Assembly: GCF_003938655.1 (NCBI RefSeq)
Contig: NZ_RJJT01000001.1
Coordinates: forward strand, 455,782-519,781
Reading direction: 5' to 3'
Length of the DNA: 64,000 nt
From: Rhizobium pisi
GTDB taxonomy: Bacteria > Pseudomonadota > Alphaproteobacteria > Rhizobiales > Rhizobiaceae
A model generated the notes under the pieces. The model was not told where the DNA came from. It worked only from the letters and a program-made list of their open reading frames with translations, and did no database searches. Positions 57,529 to 64,000 of the stretch are shown here, one piece after another; positions within the stretch are counted from its first letter, which is position 1, and each line of letters begins with the position of its first letter. The position numbers and the translations under genes are program-made.

Positions 57529-60500
57529 TCAGCCGGCCAGAACGCGCTGCGACGGGAAGGTGATCTCGACGAGCGTGCCTTCGTTCGGCGCCGAATTGAT
57601 CGAGAACGTCGCCCGATTGGCATCCACCATCGCCTTGGTCAGCGGCAGGCCGAGCCCGGTGCCGTCGCCGCGATGGCGCGATTGGGTCGAGGAGACCTGC
57701 CGGAATGGCTTCATCGCCTGGTCGAGCTCGTTGCGCGTCATGCCAACACCGGTGTCGCGGACCCTCAGCACCACGCTGCCATTCGCCTCATAGGAGGTGG
57801 AAACGACGATCTGCCCGCCCGACGGGGTGAAGCGGATAGCGTTCGACAGGATGTTCAGCGCGATCTGCTTGATCGAGCGCAGATCCGCCACGACATCAGG
57901 CACCGAATGCGACAGCGCCGTGCGGATGATGACGCGCTGGCCGTTTGCCTGCGGCTGCACCAGCGCCACGGCTTCCGAGATCGCCTCGTTGAGCCCGACG
58001 GCGGCAAAATCGAGATCCATCTCGCCTGCCTCGATCTTGGAAATGTCGAGCAGGTCGTTGACGATATCGAGGACGTGGCGGCCCGAGCGGCCGATGTCGT
58101 TGGCATATTCGATGTAGCGGGGATGGCCGATCGGCCCGAAGCGTTCGCCCGCCATCATGTCCGAAAAGCCGATGATGGCGTTGAGCGGCGTGCGGATTTC
58201 GTGGCTGACGCGAGCGAGGAAATCGGTCTTGTGGGCGTTGGCGGTTTCCGCAGCACCCTTGGCGTTGCGCAGCTCGTCTTCTGTGCGTTTCCACTGGGTG
58301 ATGTCGCGGATGACGGCGCAATAGCCGTTGGATGAGGTGAGCTGGCCCATTGTCATGAACAGCGGCACGAAGCCGCCGCTGGCTTCGCGTCCGATCACTT
58401 CCCGCCCGTCGTTCAGCACGCTCGCAACGCCATGGCCCGAGAGGCCGTTCAGATAGTCGATGACCGCCTTCTGGCTCTCATGGGCAAACAGCATGACGAA
58501 GGGTTTGCCCCGCGTCTCCTGTTCGTCATAGTTGAAAAGTGCGCTGGCCGACCGGTTCATCGAGCGGATATCGCCTTCGGTGCCGATGACGACGACGCCG
58601 TCGGTTGCCGTCTCCAGGATCGAGCGCAATTCTTCCACTTCGACCTGAAGCTTGGCGACCTTCTCGACCATCCGCTCGGGGCGCGGTTCAGACCGGCCCT
58701 CGGAACGGCTTGCTTCGCCGCGGCTGTCTTCCTTGCCTTCTACTGGCATCAGCGCCAGCATCAGGGCGTTGGCATCTTCCCAGCGCACCGATTGCAGCCG
58801 CGCGGTCACCGGCGCCAGCGTATCATCAGCCTTGACGAGCATCATCGTGCTGGAGCCCGCCGCCTTTTCCTCGAGTTCGCGGCGCTGCAGCAGGGCTTCG
58901 ATGCCACCCACCTCGCGCAGCGCGTCGAGCGAAGCATAGCCCGTCAGCCGCATGAATTCGGGATTGGCATGGATCAATGCATCGCCGATATGGATGAGCA
59001 CGGCGACAGGCAACTGGTCGACCGTTCCGGCCGAAAGACCGTCCGTCATCTTGACGCGCGGTGGAATGAAGCTTGTGAGAACCTCGATCTGACTGACCGT
59101 TTCCTCGAGCCCTTCCGTCGCGTCGTCCTCGGCAGCGATCGCCGGCTCCTCGGTATCGTCGTCGCGCTCAGTTTCGACGGCACGCTCGAAGATCGCCTCC
59201 TGCGGCGCCGTCTCCGCAACGAGCGGCGTCTCCCTTTTGTCGGTAAAGGTCGTTTCGGACTGAGGCTCCTCGGATGCGGAGGCTTCTTCGAAACCGGCCG
59301 GTTTTGCGGTGCTTTCGTCAGGCGCTGCAGGCTCTTCCTTGCGGGCGCCGAAGGCTTCGAGACGCTTGGCGATCTCGCGGAAATTGGCCTGCTCGGCGGC
59401 CGTCAATCCGGCGCCCGTGCTGTGAAGCTGAACGACCTTGTCGGTGAAACGGCGATTGGGCGTTTCCGAAATGCGAAGAGCAGGCAGCTCTTCCGGAGAA
59501 TTGACGACCGGCTCGGCGGCAGGTGTATCCTCCGCGTCAACATCGCTTGCCGGTTCCTCCGCGGCACTTTCGAACGCTGCCTCTTCGGCGGCAATCTCTT
59601 CCGATGCCGGTTCTTCGATCTCCGGCTGGGCTGCGGCGAGCGCCTGGTCTTCGATCTCTATCGCTGCAGCGGTTTCGGCTGATGCTTCTTCAGGCGCGGC
59701 TTCCGCTTCGTGTGTGGTTTCCGTTATCGGGCCGAAGCTTGCCGCATCATGGCCGACGCCATCAGGGCCGAGCGTCAGGCCGAGCGCCAGCGGATCTTCC
59801 TGCACATCGGAAAGCCGGACGACGCCGAAGCCGCGGAAACCGTCAAAGTCGCGGTTGCGAGTATAGGTCGGCAGTGCTGCGAGATCGACCGGGACGACGA
59901 GACTGGTGCCTTCGACCGGCCAGAGGATCGTCTTGCCCGACCAGGTGTCGCGGCGGGCGAGCGCTTCGGCAAGCTTGCCATCGGGATCGAGGTTGAAGAG
60001 GGCGGCGATATCGCTGAAGGCGGAGCCGATGATGTCCGATGCGTGCGGACCGACGGCCTCGGCAAATTCATGGCTGACCTCATTGAACCGGCCCTCGGCG
60101 TCGATCTTCCAGACGAAGCGCGTGGCGCGGCTGTTCGGCCTGAAGACGAAGCCGGGCTCAGCCGCAGGCTGCGGGGCAGGGGCGGCCTCGGGAGCAGCCG
60201 GCGCTGTCACGGCGGGTTCTTCGATGACCGCTTCCGGTGCTTCTTCAATCTCTGCTTCGGTTGCTTCAACTGGGGGTTCCGCAATTTCAGCTGCTCCCAC
60301 CGGTTTCGAAGCGGAGGTAATGGCATCCTCAACGATCGCGGCGGGCTCATAGGCCTCATCCGTGCTGCTATCGCTGACGCCGTGGTTCTCCGGCTCCTCG
60401 TGCCCGCCAGACGGCATCCCGTCCACTGTTTCGTCTGCGGATTCCGCAGCGGTCTCGGCCGGCTGTTCGCTTTCGCCGGCGATTTCCTCGAGTGTCTCCT

Positions 60501-61347
60501 CGACCTCTTCGATCCCGGAGACCGCGTCGATCATGTCGGTGAAGCCTGCCGCGGCGACGGGTTCGTCCTGGAGCGCCTCGGGGGGCGCCGGGCTTTCTTC
60601 CCCCGTAAGCGCCTCGGCTGCCTGCGGCACTGATGGATCGATGGTTTCGTGCACGGGTGCATCGATCGGGTCGAGATGGCCGAGCACGGTTTCGACCGCA
60701 AAGAGCAGATTGAGCGCCGGCTCGTCGCTGAGCTTGCCGACGGCGGCCGGAAGATAGCCCCGGCCGGTGGCGACGGGACGCTTCACCAACCGGTCGGGAT
60801 GTGCGCCGGCAAGGTTGATCAGCGTCTTTGCGGTCTGCTCGGAAATGCCGAGCGAGGCAAAGCCCGGCGAGGCCGCGATGACCTCGCCATTGGCGCCGAT
60901 GACAGCCATATGCGTATCGGGATCATCCAGCCCCTGCAGCATCTGGGCGGCCGAGGCGCCGGCTGTAAGCGGTTTGGTCGAGACCGGCACCGAAAACAGG
61001 ATGGCCTTCTCGCCCTGGGAGAGCCGGATCAACTCGGCCGCCGCCTGCACCTGCACGCGCTGAAAGCCCTTGGCGACGCGGATCATCAGGGTGCGGCTGT
61101 CGCCGATATCGGTGAGCTGGCGCGCGGCCGTTTCCAACTGGCGGAAGGTGATGTCGGCACGGTCGACGCCCTGGTCGAGCAGATCATAGACCGCCGAATG
61201 GCCGAAAAGCTCCGCGCCAGCGCCGTTCGCCCAGAGCAGGCGAGCAAGATCGGCCGAAACCAGCACCATCGCCTCGCCGCGTGAAAAGCGTTCTCGCACC
61301 CGCGCATGCACGGCGATATCGATGAACGGATATTGGACTGCGGGCAT
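57529..61347 (-). CDS. Giant cytoplasmic PAS-domain histidine kinase (PdhS/PleC/DivJ-like)
   Basis: A 1272-residue kinase without membrane helices. The dimerisation/His box has His1049 in FLARVSHEIRTPLNAIIGFS, followed by GERFGPIGHPRYIEYANDIG, a pattern of kinases that act on DivK in alphaproteobacteria. The ATPase domain contains NILSNAIRFTPSGGQ, RDTGVGMTRNELDQA and GDGTGLGLPLTKAMV. PAS-like segments lie near 800-1000 (ILETATDGVVVIGTEGDIRS). Long Ala/Glu/Pro-rich acidic stretches (about 235-400 and 545-780) are probably disordered. A cell-cycle or polarity role is inferred from family; no partner gene is adjacent. Confidence 0.88.
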   Translation of the reverse strand: MPAVQYPFIDIAVHARVRERFSRGEAMVLVSADLARLLWANGAGAELFGHSAVYDLLDQGVDRADITFRQLETAARQLTDIGDSRTLMIRVAKGFQRVQVQAAAELIRLSQGEKAILFSVPVSTKPLTAGASAAQMLQGLDDPDTHMAVIGANGEVIAASPGFASLGISEQTAKTLINLAGAHPDRLVKRPVATGRGYLPAAVGKLSDEPALNLLFAVETVLGHLDPIDAPVHETIDPSVPQAAEALTGEESPAPPEALQDEPVAAAGFTDMIDAVSGIEEVEETLEEIAGESEQPAETAAESADETVDGMPSGGHEEPENHGVSDSSTDEAYEPAAIVEDAITSASKPVGAAEIAEPPVEATEAEIEEAPEAVIEEPAVTAPAAPEAAPAPQPAAEPGFVFRPNSRATRFVWKIDAEGRFNEVSHEFAEAVGPHASDIIGSAFSDIAALFNLDPDGKLAEALARRDTWSGKTILWPVEGTSLVVPVDLAALPTYTRNRDFDGFRGFGVVRLSDVQEDPLALGLTLGPDGVGHDAASFGPITETTHEAEAAPEEASAETAAAIEIEDQALAAAQPEIEEPASEEIAAEEAAFESAAEEPASDVDAEDTPAAEPVVNSPEELPALRISETPNRRFTDKVVQLHSTGAGLTAAEQANFREIAKRLEAFGARKEEPAAPDESTAKPAGFEEASASEEPQSETTFTDKRETPLVAETAPQEAIFERAVETERDDDTEEPAIAAEDDATEGLEETVSQIEVLTSFIPPRVKMTDGLSAGTVDQLPVAVLIHIGDALIHANPEFMRLTGYASLDALREVGGIEALLQRRELEEKAAGSSTMMLVKADDTLAPVTARLQSVRWEDANALMLALMPVEGKEDSRGEASRSEGRSEPRPERMVEKVAKLQVEVEELRSILETATDGVVVIGTEGDIRSMNRSASALFNYDEQETRGKPFVMLFAHESQKAVIDYLNGLSGHGVASVLNDGREVIGREASGGFVPLFMTMGQLTSSNGYCAVIRDITQWKRTEDELRNAKGAAETANAHKTDFLARVSHEIRTPLNAIIGFSDMMAGERFGPIGHPRYIEYANDIGRSGRHVLDIVNDLLDISKIEAGEMDLDFAAVGLNEAISEAVALVQPQANGQRVIIRTALSHSVPDVVADLRSIKQIALNILSNAIRFTPSGGQIVVSTSYEANGSVVLRVRDTGVGMTRNELDQAMKPFRQVSSTQSRHRGDGTGLGLPLTKAMVDANRATFSINSAPNEGTLVEITFPSQRVLAG

Positions 61348-61459
61348 GATCTAACCTTGTCGCTGTCGGCCTCTTTACATTAACGGCTTATTAATAACTG
61401 CAGGGCGCAACCCGGTCCAGAAGAGCGGGGTGCTTTCGGCCGGAAAGGTTAACGACTTG

Positions 61460-61487
61460 TGCGCTGCACAAAAAATGTTGCAATGCA
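61460..61487. promoter_or_regulatory. Two TGC-N3-GCA sites over the phasin promoter
   Basis: TGCGCTGCA (61460-61468) and TGCAATGCA (61479-61487) match the TGC-rich inverted sites bound by PhaR/AniA regulators of polyhydroxybutyrate genes. The second overlaps a likely -35 box TTGCAA (61478-61483), so binding would block the promoter. Confidence 0.6.
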
Positions 61488-61506
61488 CAATAAAATATCC
61501 TATATA
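61478..61506 (+). promoter_or_regulatory. Likely sigma-70 promoter of the phasin gene
   Basis: A -35 box TTGCAA (61478-61483) and -10 box TATATA (61501-61506) are separated by 17 bases, about 55 bases before the phasin start. Confidence 0.6.
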
Positions 61507-61560
61507 GACGTCATTCGATGATCATAGGCAGCGACTGCCTCAACCTAAAGGAATGCGACC

Positions 61561-62010
61561 ATGGCTACCATAAAGACCGATGACGTTTTTTCAATCGCTT
61601 CTTTCGACCCGTCCAAGCTCGCGGAATCCTTCCGTGACTTCGCCGAAAAAGGCGCCCAGCAGTCGAAGGACGCCTATGCCAAGCTGAAGACGGCTGGCGA
61701 GGAAGCCGGCAAGACGCTCGAAGCCACCGTCCAGACGGCACAGGCCGGCAGCGTCGAACTCGGCCTGAAGGCGATCGACGTTCTGCGCGTCAACGCTGAG
61801 AGCTCGCTCTCGCACATGGAAGCGCTCCTCGGCGTCAAGTCCGCGGCCGAATTCTTCGAACTGCAGACCTCCTTCCTGCGCAAGCAGGCTGAACTTGCCG
61901 TCGAGCAGGCGAAGTCGATCCAGGAAACCACCAAGCAGGTGGCCGAAAAGCTTGCCAAGCCCTCCAAGGACGCCGCCGAAAAGGCCATGGCCTCCTTCAA
62001 GAAGGCCTGA
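61561..62010 (+). CDS. Phasin-family granule-associated protein
   Basis: A 149-residue, Ala/Lys/Glu-rich helical protein. It has ESFRDFAEKGAQQSKDAYAK near the N-terminus and the segment FFELQTSFLRKQAELAVEQA followed by a Lys/Ala-rich tail, the usual phasin pattern. Phasins coat polyhydroxybutyrate granules. AAAGGA lies 10 bases before the ATG. The upstream PhaR-like sites and the nearby acetoacetyl-CoA synthetase fit a storage-polymer role. Confidence 0.9.
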   Translation: MATIKTDDVFSIASFDPSKLAESFRDFAEKGAQQSKDAYAKLKTAGEEAGKTLEATVQTAQAGSVELGLKAIDVLRVNAESSLSHMEALLGVKSAAEFFELQTSFLRKQAELAVEQAKSIQETTKQVAEKLAKPSKDAAEKAMASFKKA

Positions 62011-62032
62011 TCGGTCTTTACCAGTCAGCGAC

Positions 62033-62062
62033 AAAGGGCTGGACCTCGTGTCCAGCCTTTTT
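62033..62062 (+). terminator. Terminator after the phasin gene
   Basis: The stem has GCTGGAC (62038-62044) / GTCCAGC (62050-62056) at its core, extended by A-T pairs, and is followed by a T-run ending near 62062. Confidence 0.9.
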
Positions 62063-62140
62063 GTATATTCGCGAGGAATGGGGCTTGAATTCCTCGCCAA
62101 GTCCTCGTATGTGACCCCCGTCGCGCCAAGCGTGATTTAT

Positions 62141-62217
62141 GCGGTTGTAGCTCAGTTGGTTAGAGCGCAGGTTTGTGGCACCTGAGGTCGGAGGTTCGAG
62201 ACCCCCCAACCGTACCA
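62141..62217 (+). tRNA. tRNA-His (anticodon GTG)
   Basis: The cloverleaf reads: acceptor GCGGTTG with CAACCGT; D arm GCTC/GAGC; anticodon stem CAGGT/ACCTG with loop TTGTGGC (anticodon GTG); T arm GGAGG, loop TTCGAGA, then CCCCC; encoded CCA at 62215-62217. There is no G at position -1 (T at 62140) and the discriminator is A (62214), the unusual histidine identity known in many alphaproteobacteria. Position 1 forms a G-U pair, and the T stem has one A-C mismatch (62192 with 62204). Confidence 0.97.
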
Positions 62218-62482
62218 TCTCCCCCTTTGTCCATACCGAAGGCTCGACGTTCGCAAAGTCTTCTGTCGACGGAAACGCGCACATCGCCGGCCAGGTGCCT
62301 GAGCGGCAGATCTCTGATCTTCTGGCACCTGCTTGAATATCGCATCGCCCGGCTAGGTAGTTAGGTGGCGCAACGCATCGGCCACCGAGACCAATCCGTC
62401 AGCGCCTCCCGGCCGTCATCTTTGCAAAAATTGAAGATTTTGCGGCGGGTCGTGCCGCGACATCTTCCATTCACGCAGCTGG
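62218..62482. other. Gap after tRNA-His without a gene
   Basis: No convincing reading frame, terminator or repeat is visible in these 265 bases. An apparent inverted pair GGTGCC / GGCACC (around 62296-62329) is short and widely spaced. Confidence 0.5.
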
Positions 62483-63487
62483 TCAACCGCCTGACAGCGA
62501 TTCTCGCTTAATTATATCGCTGCCAGCTATTCCTTTAAGGATCTCTAGGTGCCCTTTGCAAACCGCCTTGACCAGTTCGAGCAGTAACGCAGTTTGTTCT
62601 GCGAGCCAGCCAAGCGCTTCCTCGCTGATCTCGAAGTGCTTGGAATAGCGCGCCTTCACGTACGCCTCGTTTAGCGTGTTGAACCAGGCACGTTCTCTGT
62701 GCTGATCGCGAGGAAAGGCCTCGATCAGTCGTCGGTCTTGCTCCTCGGCAAGCGAGCGTAGGAACTTGATGTTGTGCGATGGCGGGCCGTAATTGGTGAG
62801 TGTAAGTAGGACACAGGAATAGGCCTGCTCGATTGATTGATGCAGGCTGAAGGCGGACAAGTTTCCCCAAGCGTCGCCGACGCTTTCCGAATTTTTGCGT
62901 TGGAACTCAGCTGTTGCGAGAAAGGCGCTAGCCTCCGCAAACCGACGCGCAAAATGCTCTCTTGCCACCGGTAGTCGATCCGTGGGGGAGAGTGGTTCCG
63001 GCTCCGCCAACGGCTCATCGTCCAGTTCGTAGAGAACAATGCCTTCCTTGCGGATGTCGGAAAAGAAATACTGTCCTTCCCTGAGGTAGGTGTTCACCTC
63101 GCGCCTGGAATGGACGATGAAGCTTACCGGCGTTTCGATCGAGGCTTCGTGGATCAGCCGGTCGGCGGCCTTGTACCAGTATTCGGCGAACTCGCAGAGC
63201 TTGCGGTTGTTGACGATGATCAAGAGATCGAAATCGGAGCGATATCCCTTCATCGTGAAGGGTTCATCGACCCACCCACCCTTGGCGTAGGAGCCGAACA
63301 GGATGATCTTCAGGATCCGGCCGCGCTTTTTGAAATCGGCGGTACCTTCCTTCAACGCGTCCTCGAATTCCTCGTGGAGGATTTCAAGAACCCGTCCGAG
63401 TTCTCGCTGCTTGCGAAGCGGCATATGTTCAAGCGACGATTTCATGAGCAATCGATAGGCGAAAGATCCAATATCGTCTACTGGCAA
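62483..63487 (-). CDS. Nucleotidyltransferase-HEPN fusion protein
   Basis: The 334-residue protein joins an MNT-type nucleotidyltransferase domain (about 35-160), with ILFGSYAKGGW followed by SDFDLLIIV (the GS...DxD catalytic pattern), to a C-terminal HEPN domain (about 175-320), with LHQSIEQAYSCVLLTLTNYG and YVKARYSKHFEIS. Separate HEPN and MNT proteins often form toxin-antitoxin pairs in which the transferase modifies the HEPN partner; here both are in one chain. The start is TTG 63487, supported by GAGGGA upstream; ATG 63445 lacks a ribosome site. The gene is isolated and antisense to its neighbours. Confidence 0.85.
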   Translation of the reverse strand: MPVDDIGSFAYRLLMKSSLEHMPLRKQRELGRVLEILHEEFEDALKEGTADFKKRGRILKIILFGSYAKGGWVDEPFTMKGYRSDFDLLIIVNNRKLCEFAEYWYKAADRLIHEASIETPVSFIVHSRREVNTYLREGQYFFSDIRKEGIVLYELDDEPLAEPEPLSPTDRLPVAREHFARRFAEASAFLATAEFQRKNSESVGDAWGNLSAFSLHQSIEQAYSCVLLTLTNYGPPSHNIKFLRSLAEEQDRRLIEAFPRDQHRERAWFNTLNEAYVKARYSKHFEISEEALGWLAEQTALLLELVKAVCKGHLEILKGIAGSDIIKRESLSGG

Positions 63488-63686
63488 TTTTAGTATCCCT
63501 CAACTCCTGCTTTGCCCTTGCTTCTCATCCGGTTGCTACCAAACGCTGGAGATTGATCAAAAGCTTCAAGTGCTTAGGGACAAGGATCGTCTGAACGCGG
63601 CATAGTTAGACGCTGTGCACTAGGCGAACAAAGCGTGAAATCAGCCTCGCATTATACTGTCTTGAATAAATCAGTTAAATCCCTTA

Positions 63687-63700
63687 TTTGTGGCACTTGA
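63687..63700. repeat. Partial copy of the tRNA-His anticodon arm
   Basis: TTTGTGGCACTTGA differs by one base from TTTGTGGCACCTGA in the tRNA at 62172-62185. It could be an attachment-site remnant; it is also short enough to be chance. Confidence 0.35.
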
Positions 63701-63716
63701 TATGAACCCGCGCAAA

Positions 63717-63752
63717 AACGACCGGAGACAAGCGCGGAGCGCGTCGGTCGTT
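63717..63752. other. Candidate oriT hairpin upstream of traA
   Basis: Arms AACGACCG (63717-63724) and CGGTCGTT (63745-63752) enclose 20 bases that contain a further short GCGC/GCGC pair. It lies 68 bases before the relaxase start, where origins of transfer recognised by TraA-type relaxases are often found. No nick-site sequence was recognised. The rest of 63488-63820 holds no gene. Confidence 0.4.
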
Positions 63753-63820
63753 CGGTCTGACTATTGTGAAAGAGCGATCTCGCTCGTTGCTGCAACCGCT
63801 CCGAATATGCGAGGGCAATC

Positions 63821-64000
63821 ATGGCAATCATGTTCGTCAGAGCGCAGGTGCTCAGCAGGGGAGCGGGACGCAACATCGTCTCGGCCGCCGCCTACCGCCA
63901 CCGTGCCCGAATGATGGACGAACAGGCCGGCACGTCGTTCAGCTATAGGGGTGGGGCATACGAACTGGTTCATGAGGAACTGGCGCTGCCGGACCAGATG
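63821..64000 (+). CDS. traA: Ti-type conjugative relaxase TraA, N-terminal 60 residues (cut by window end)
   Basis: The visible start MAIMFVRAQVLSRGAGRNI and the segment SAAAYRHRARMMDEQAGTSF are characteristic of the MobA/TraA (MOBQ) relaxases of Agrobacterium and Rhizobium plasmids, in which this domain nicks oriT. GAGGG precedes ATG 63821. The frame is open through base 64000, so the gene continues outside the window. Its presence signals integrated or mobilisable DNA. Confidence 0.9.
   Translation, partial: MAIMFVRAQVLSRGAGRNIVSAAAYRHRARMMDEQAGTSFSYRGGAYELVHEELALPDQM

Noticed and set aside
58432..59682. A 416-residue plus-strand frame opposite the histidine kinase
   Set aside because: It lies opposite the acidic linker of the kinase; its Leu/Arg/Gly-rich composition is the reverse image of Glu/Ala/Pro codons.
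62018..62284. An 88-residue minus-strand frame containing GGLEPPTSGATNLRSNQL
   Set aside because: This is the antisense of the tRNA-His gene; the peptide is a well-known false prediction produced by tRNA sequences.

Overview
The window looks like a chromosomal segment of a Rhizobium-type alphaproteobacterium (R. leguminosarum / R. etli group). The reasons are GC-rich coding sequence, rhizobial flagellar gene order (motB-motC-motD-transglycosylase-rem-flgE-flgK-flgL-flaF-flbT-flgD-fliQ-flhA-fliR), an agl alpha-glucoside operon, an Entner-Doudoroff zwf-pgl-edd operon, a PdhS-like kinase and a tRNA-His that lacks the usual G-1:C73 identity pair. All assignments come from reading translations, motifs and gene order; no database was searched.

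Layout. 1-16980: second half of a flagellar/motility cluster, all on the plus strand, running from a possible flagellin tail through motor, hook-length control, the atypical regulator Rem, hook and hook-associated proteins, flagellin regulators FlaF/FlbT and export-gate proteins, to four small accessory genes and a strong hairpin. 17221-20079: two surface-polysaccharide genes (a WecG/TagA/CpsF glycosyltransferase and a GumC/Wzz-like chain-length protein). 20200-21099: folD. 21100-29070: LacI-type regulator diverging from aglE-F-G-A-K, with matching palindromic operators. 29187-29600: PilZ-like protein. 29686-33759 (minus): zwf-pgl-edd. 33895-36640 (minus): glutamine-synthetase-like ligase and FAD amine oxidase, probably gamma-glutamyl polyamine/amine catabolism. 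36769-37950: HI0933/YhiN flavoprotein. 38601-43215: two chemoreceptors. 43511-45527: LysR and LuxR-type regulators. 45667-48814: isocitrate lyase with a small downstream gene, divergent from an XRE/ScfR-type regulator. 48941-53010: potFGHI-like polyamine ABC transporter. 53116-55005: AsmA-like protein. 55339-57291: acetoacetyl-CoA synthetase. 57529-61347: giant PAS histidine kinase. 61561-62010: phasin. 62141-62217: tRNA-His. 62483-64000: accessory DNA with a nucleotidyltransferase-HEPN fusion and the first 60 codons of a Ti-type TraA relaxase.

Several blocks share a theme of carbon storage and acetyl-CoA use: isocitrate lyase with its acyl-responsive regulator, acetoacetyl-CoA synthetase, and a phasin with TGC-N3-GCA sites typical of PhaR/AniA. 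Polyamine uptake (pot) and gamma-glutamyl amine oxidation are also both present.

Most of the window is ordinary core chromosome. The less ordinary signals are: an 11-bp-arm palindrome upstream of rem and a Glu at Rem's phospho-acceptor position; a dispersed mosaic repeat family in intergenic DNA; tandem hairpins inside the agl operon; a putative sRNA after the acetoacetyl-CoA synthetase gene; and the tRNA-His-proximal accessory region with a mobilisation gene, a candidate oriT hairpin and a partial copy of the tRNA anticodon arm. I did not find a clearly new multi-gene system. The right edge, which continues past base 64000, is the most likely place for one.
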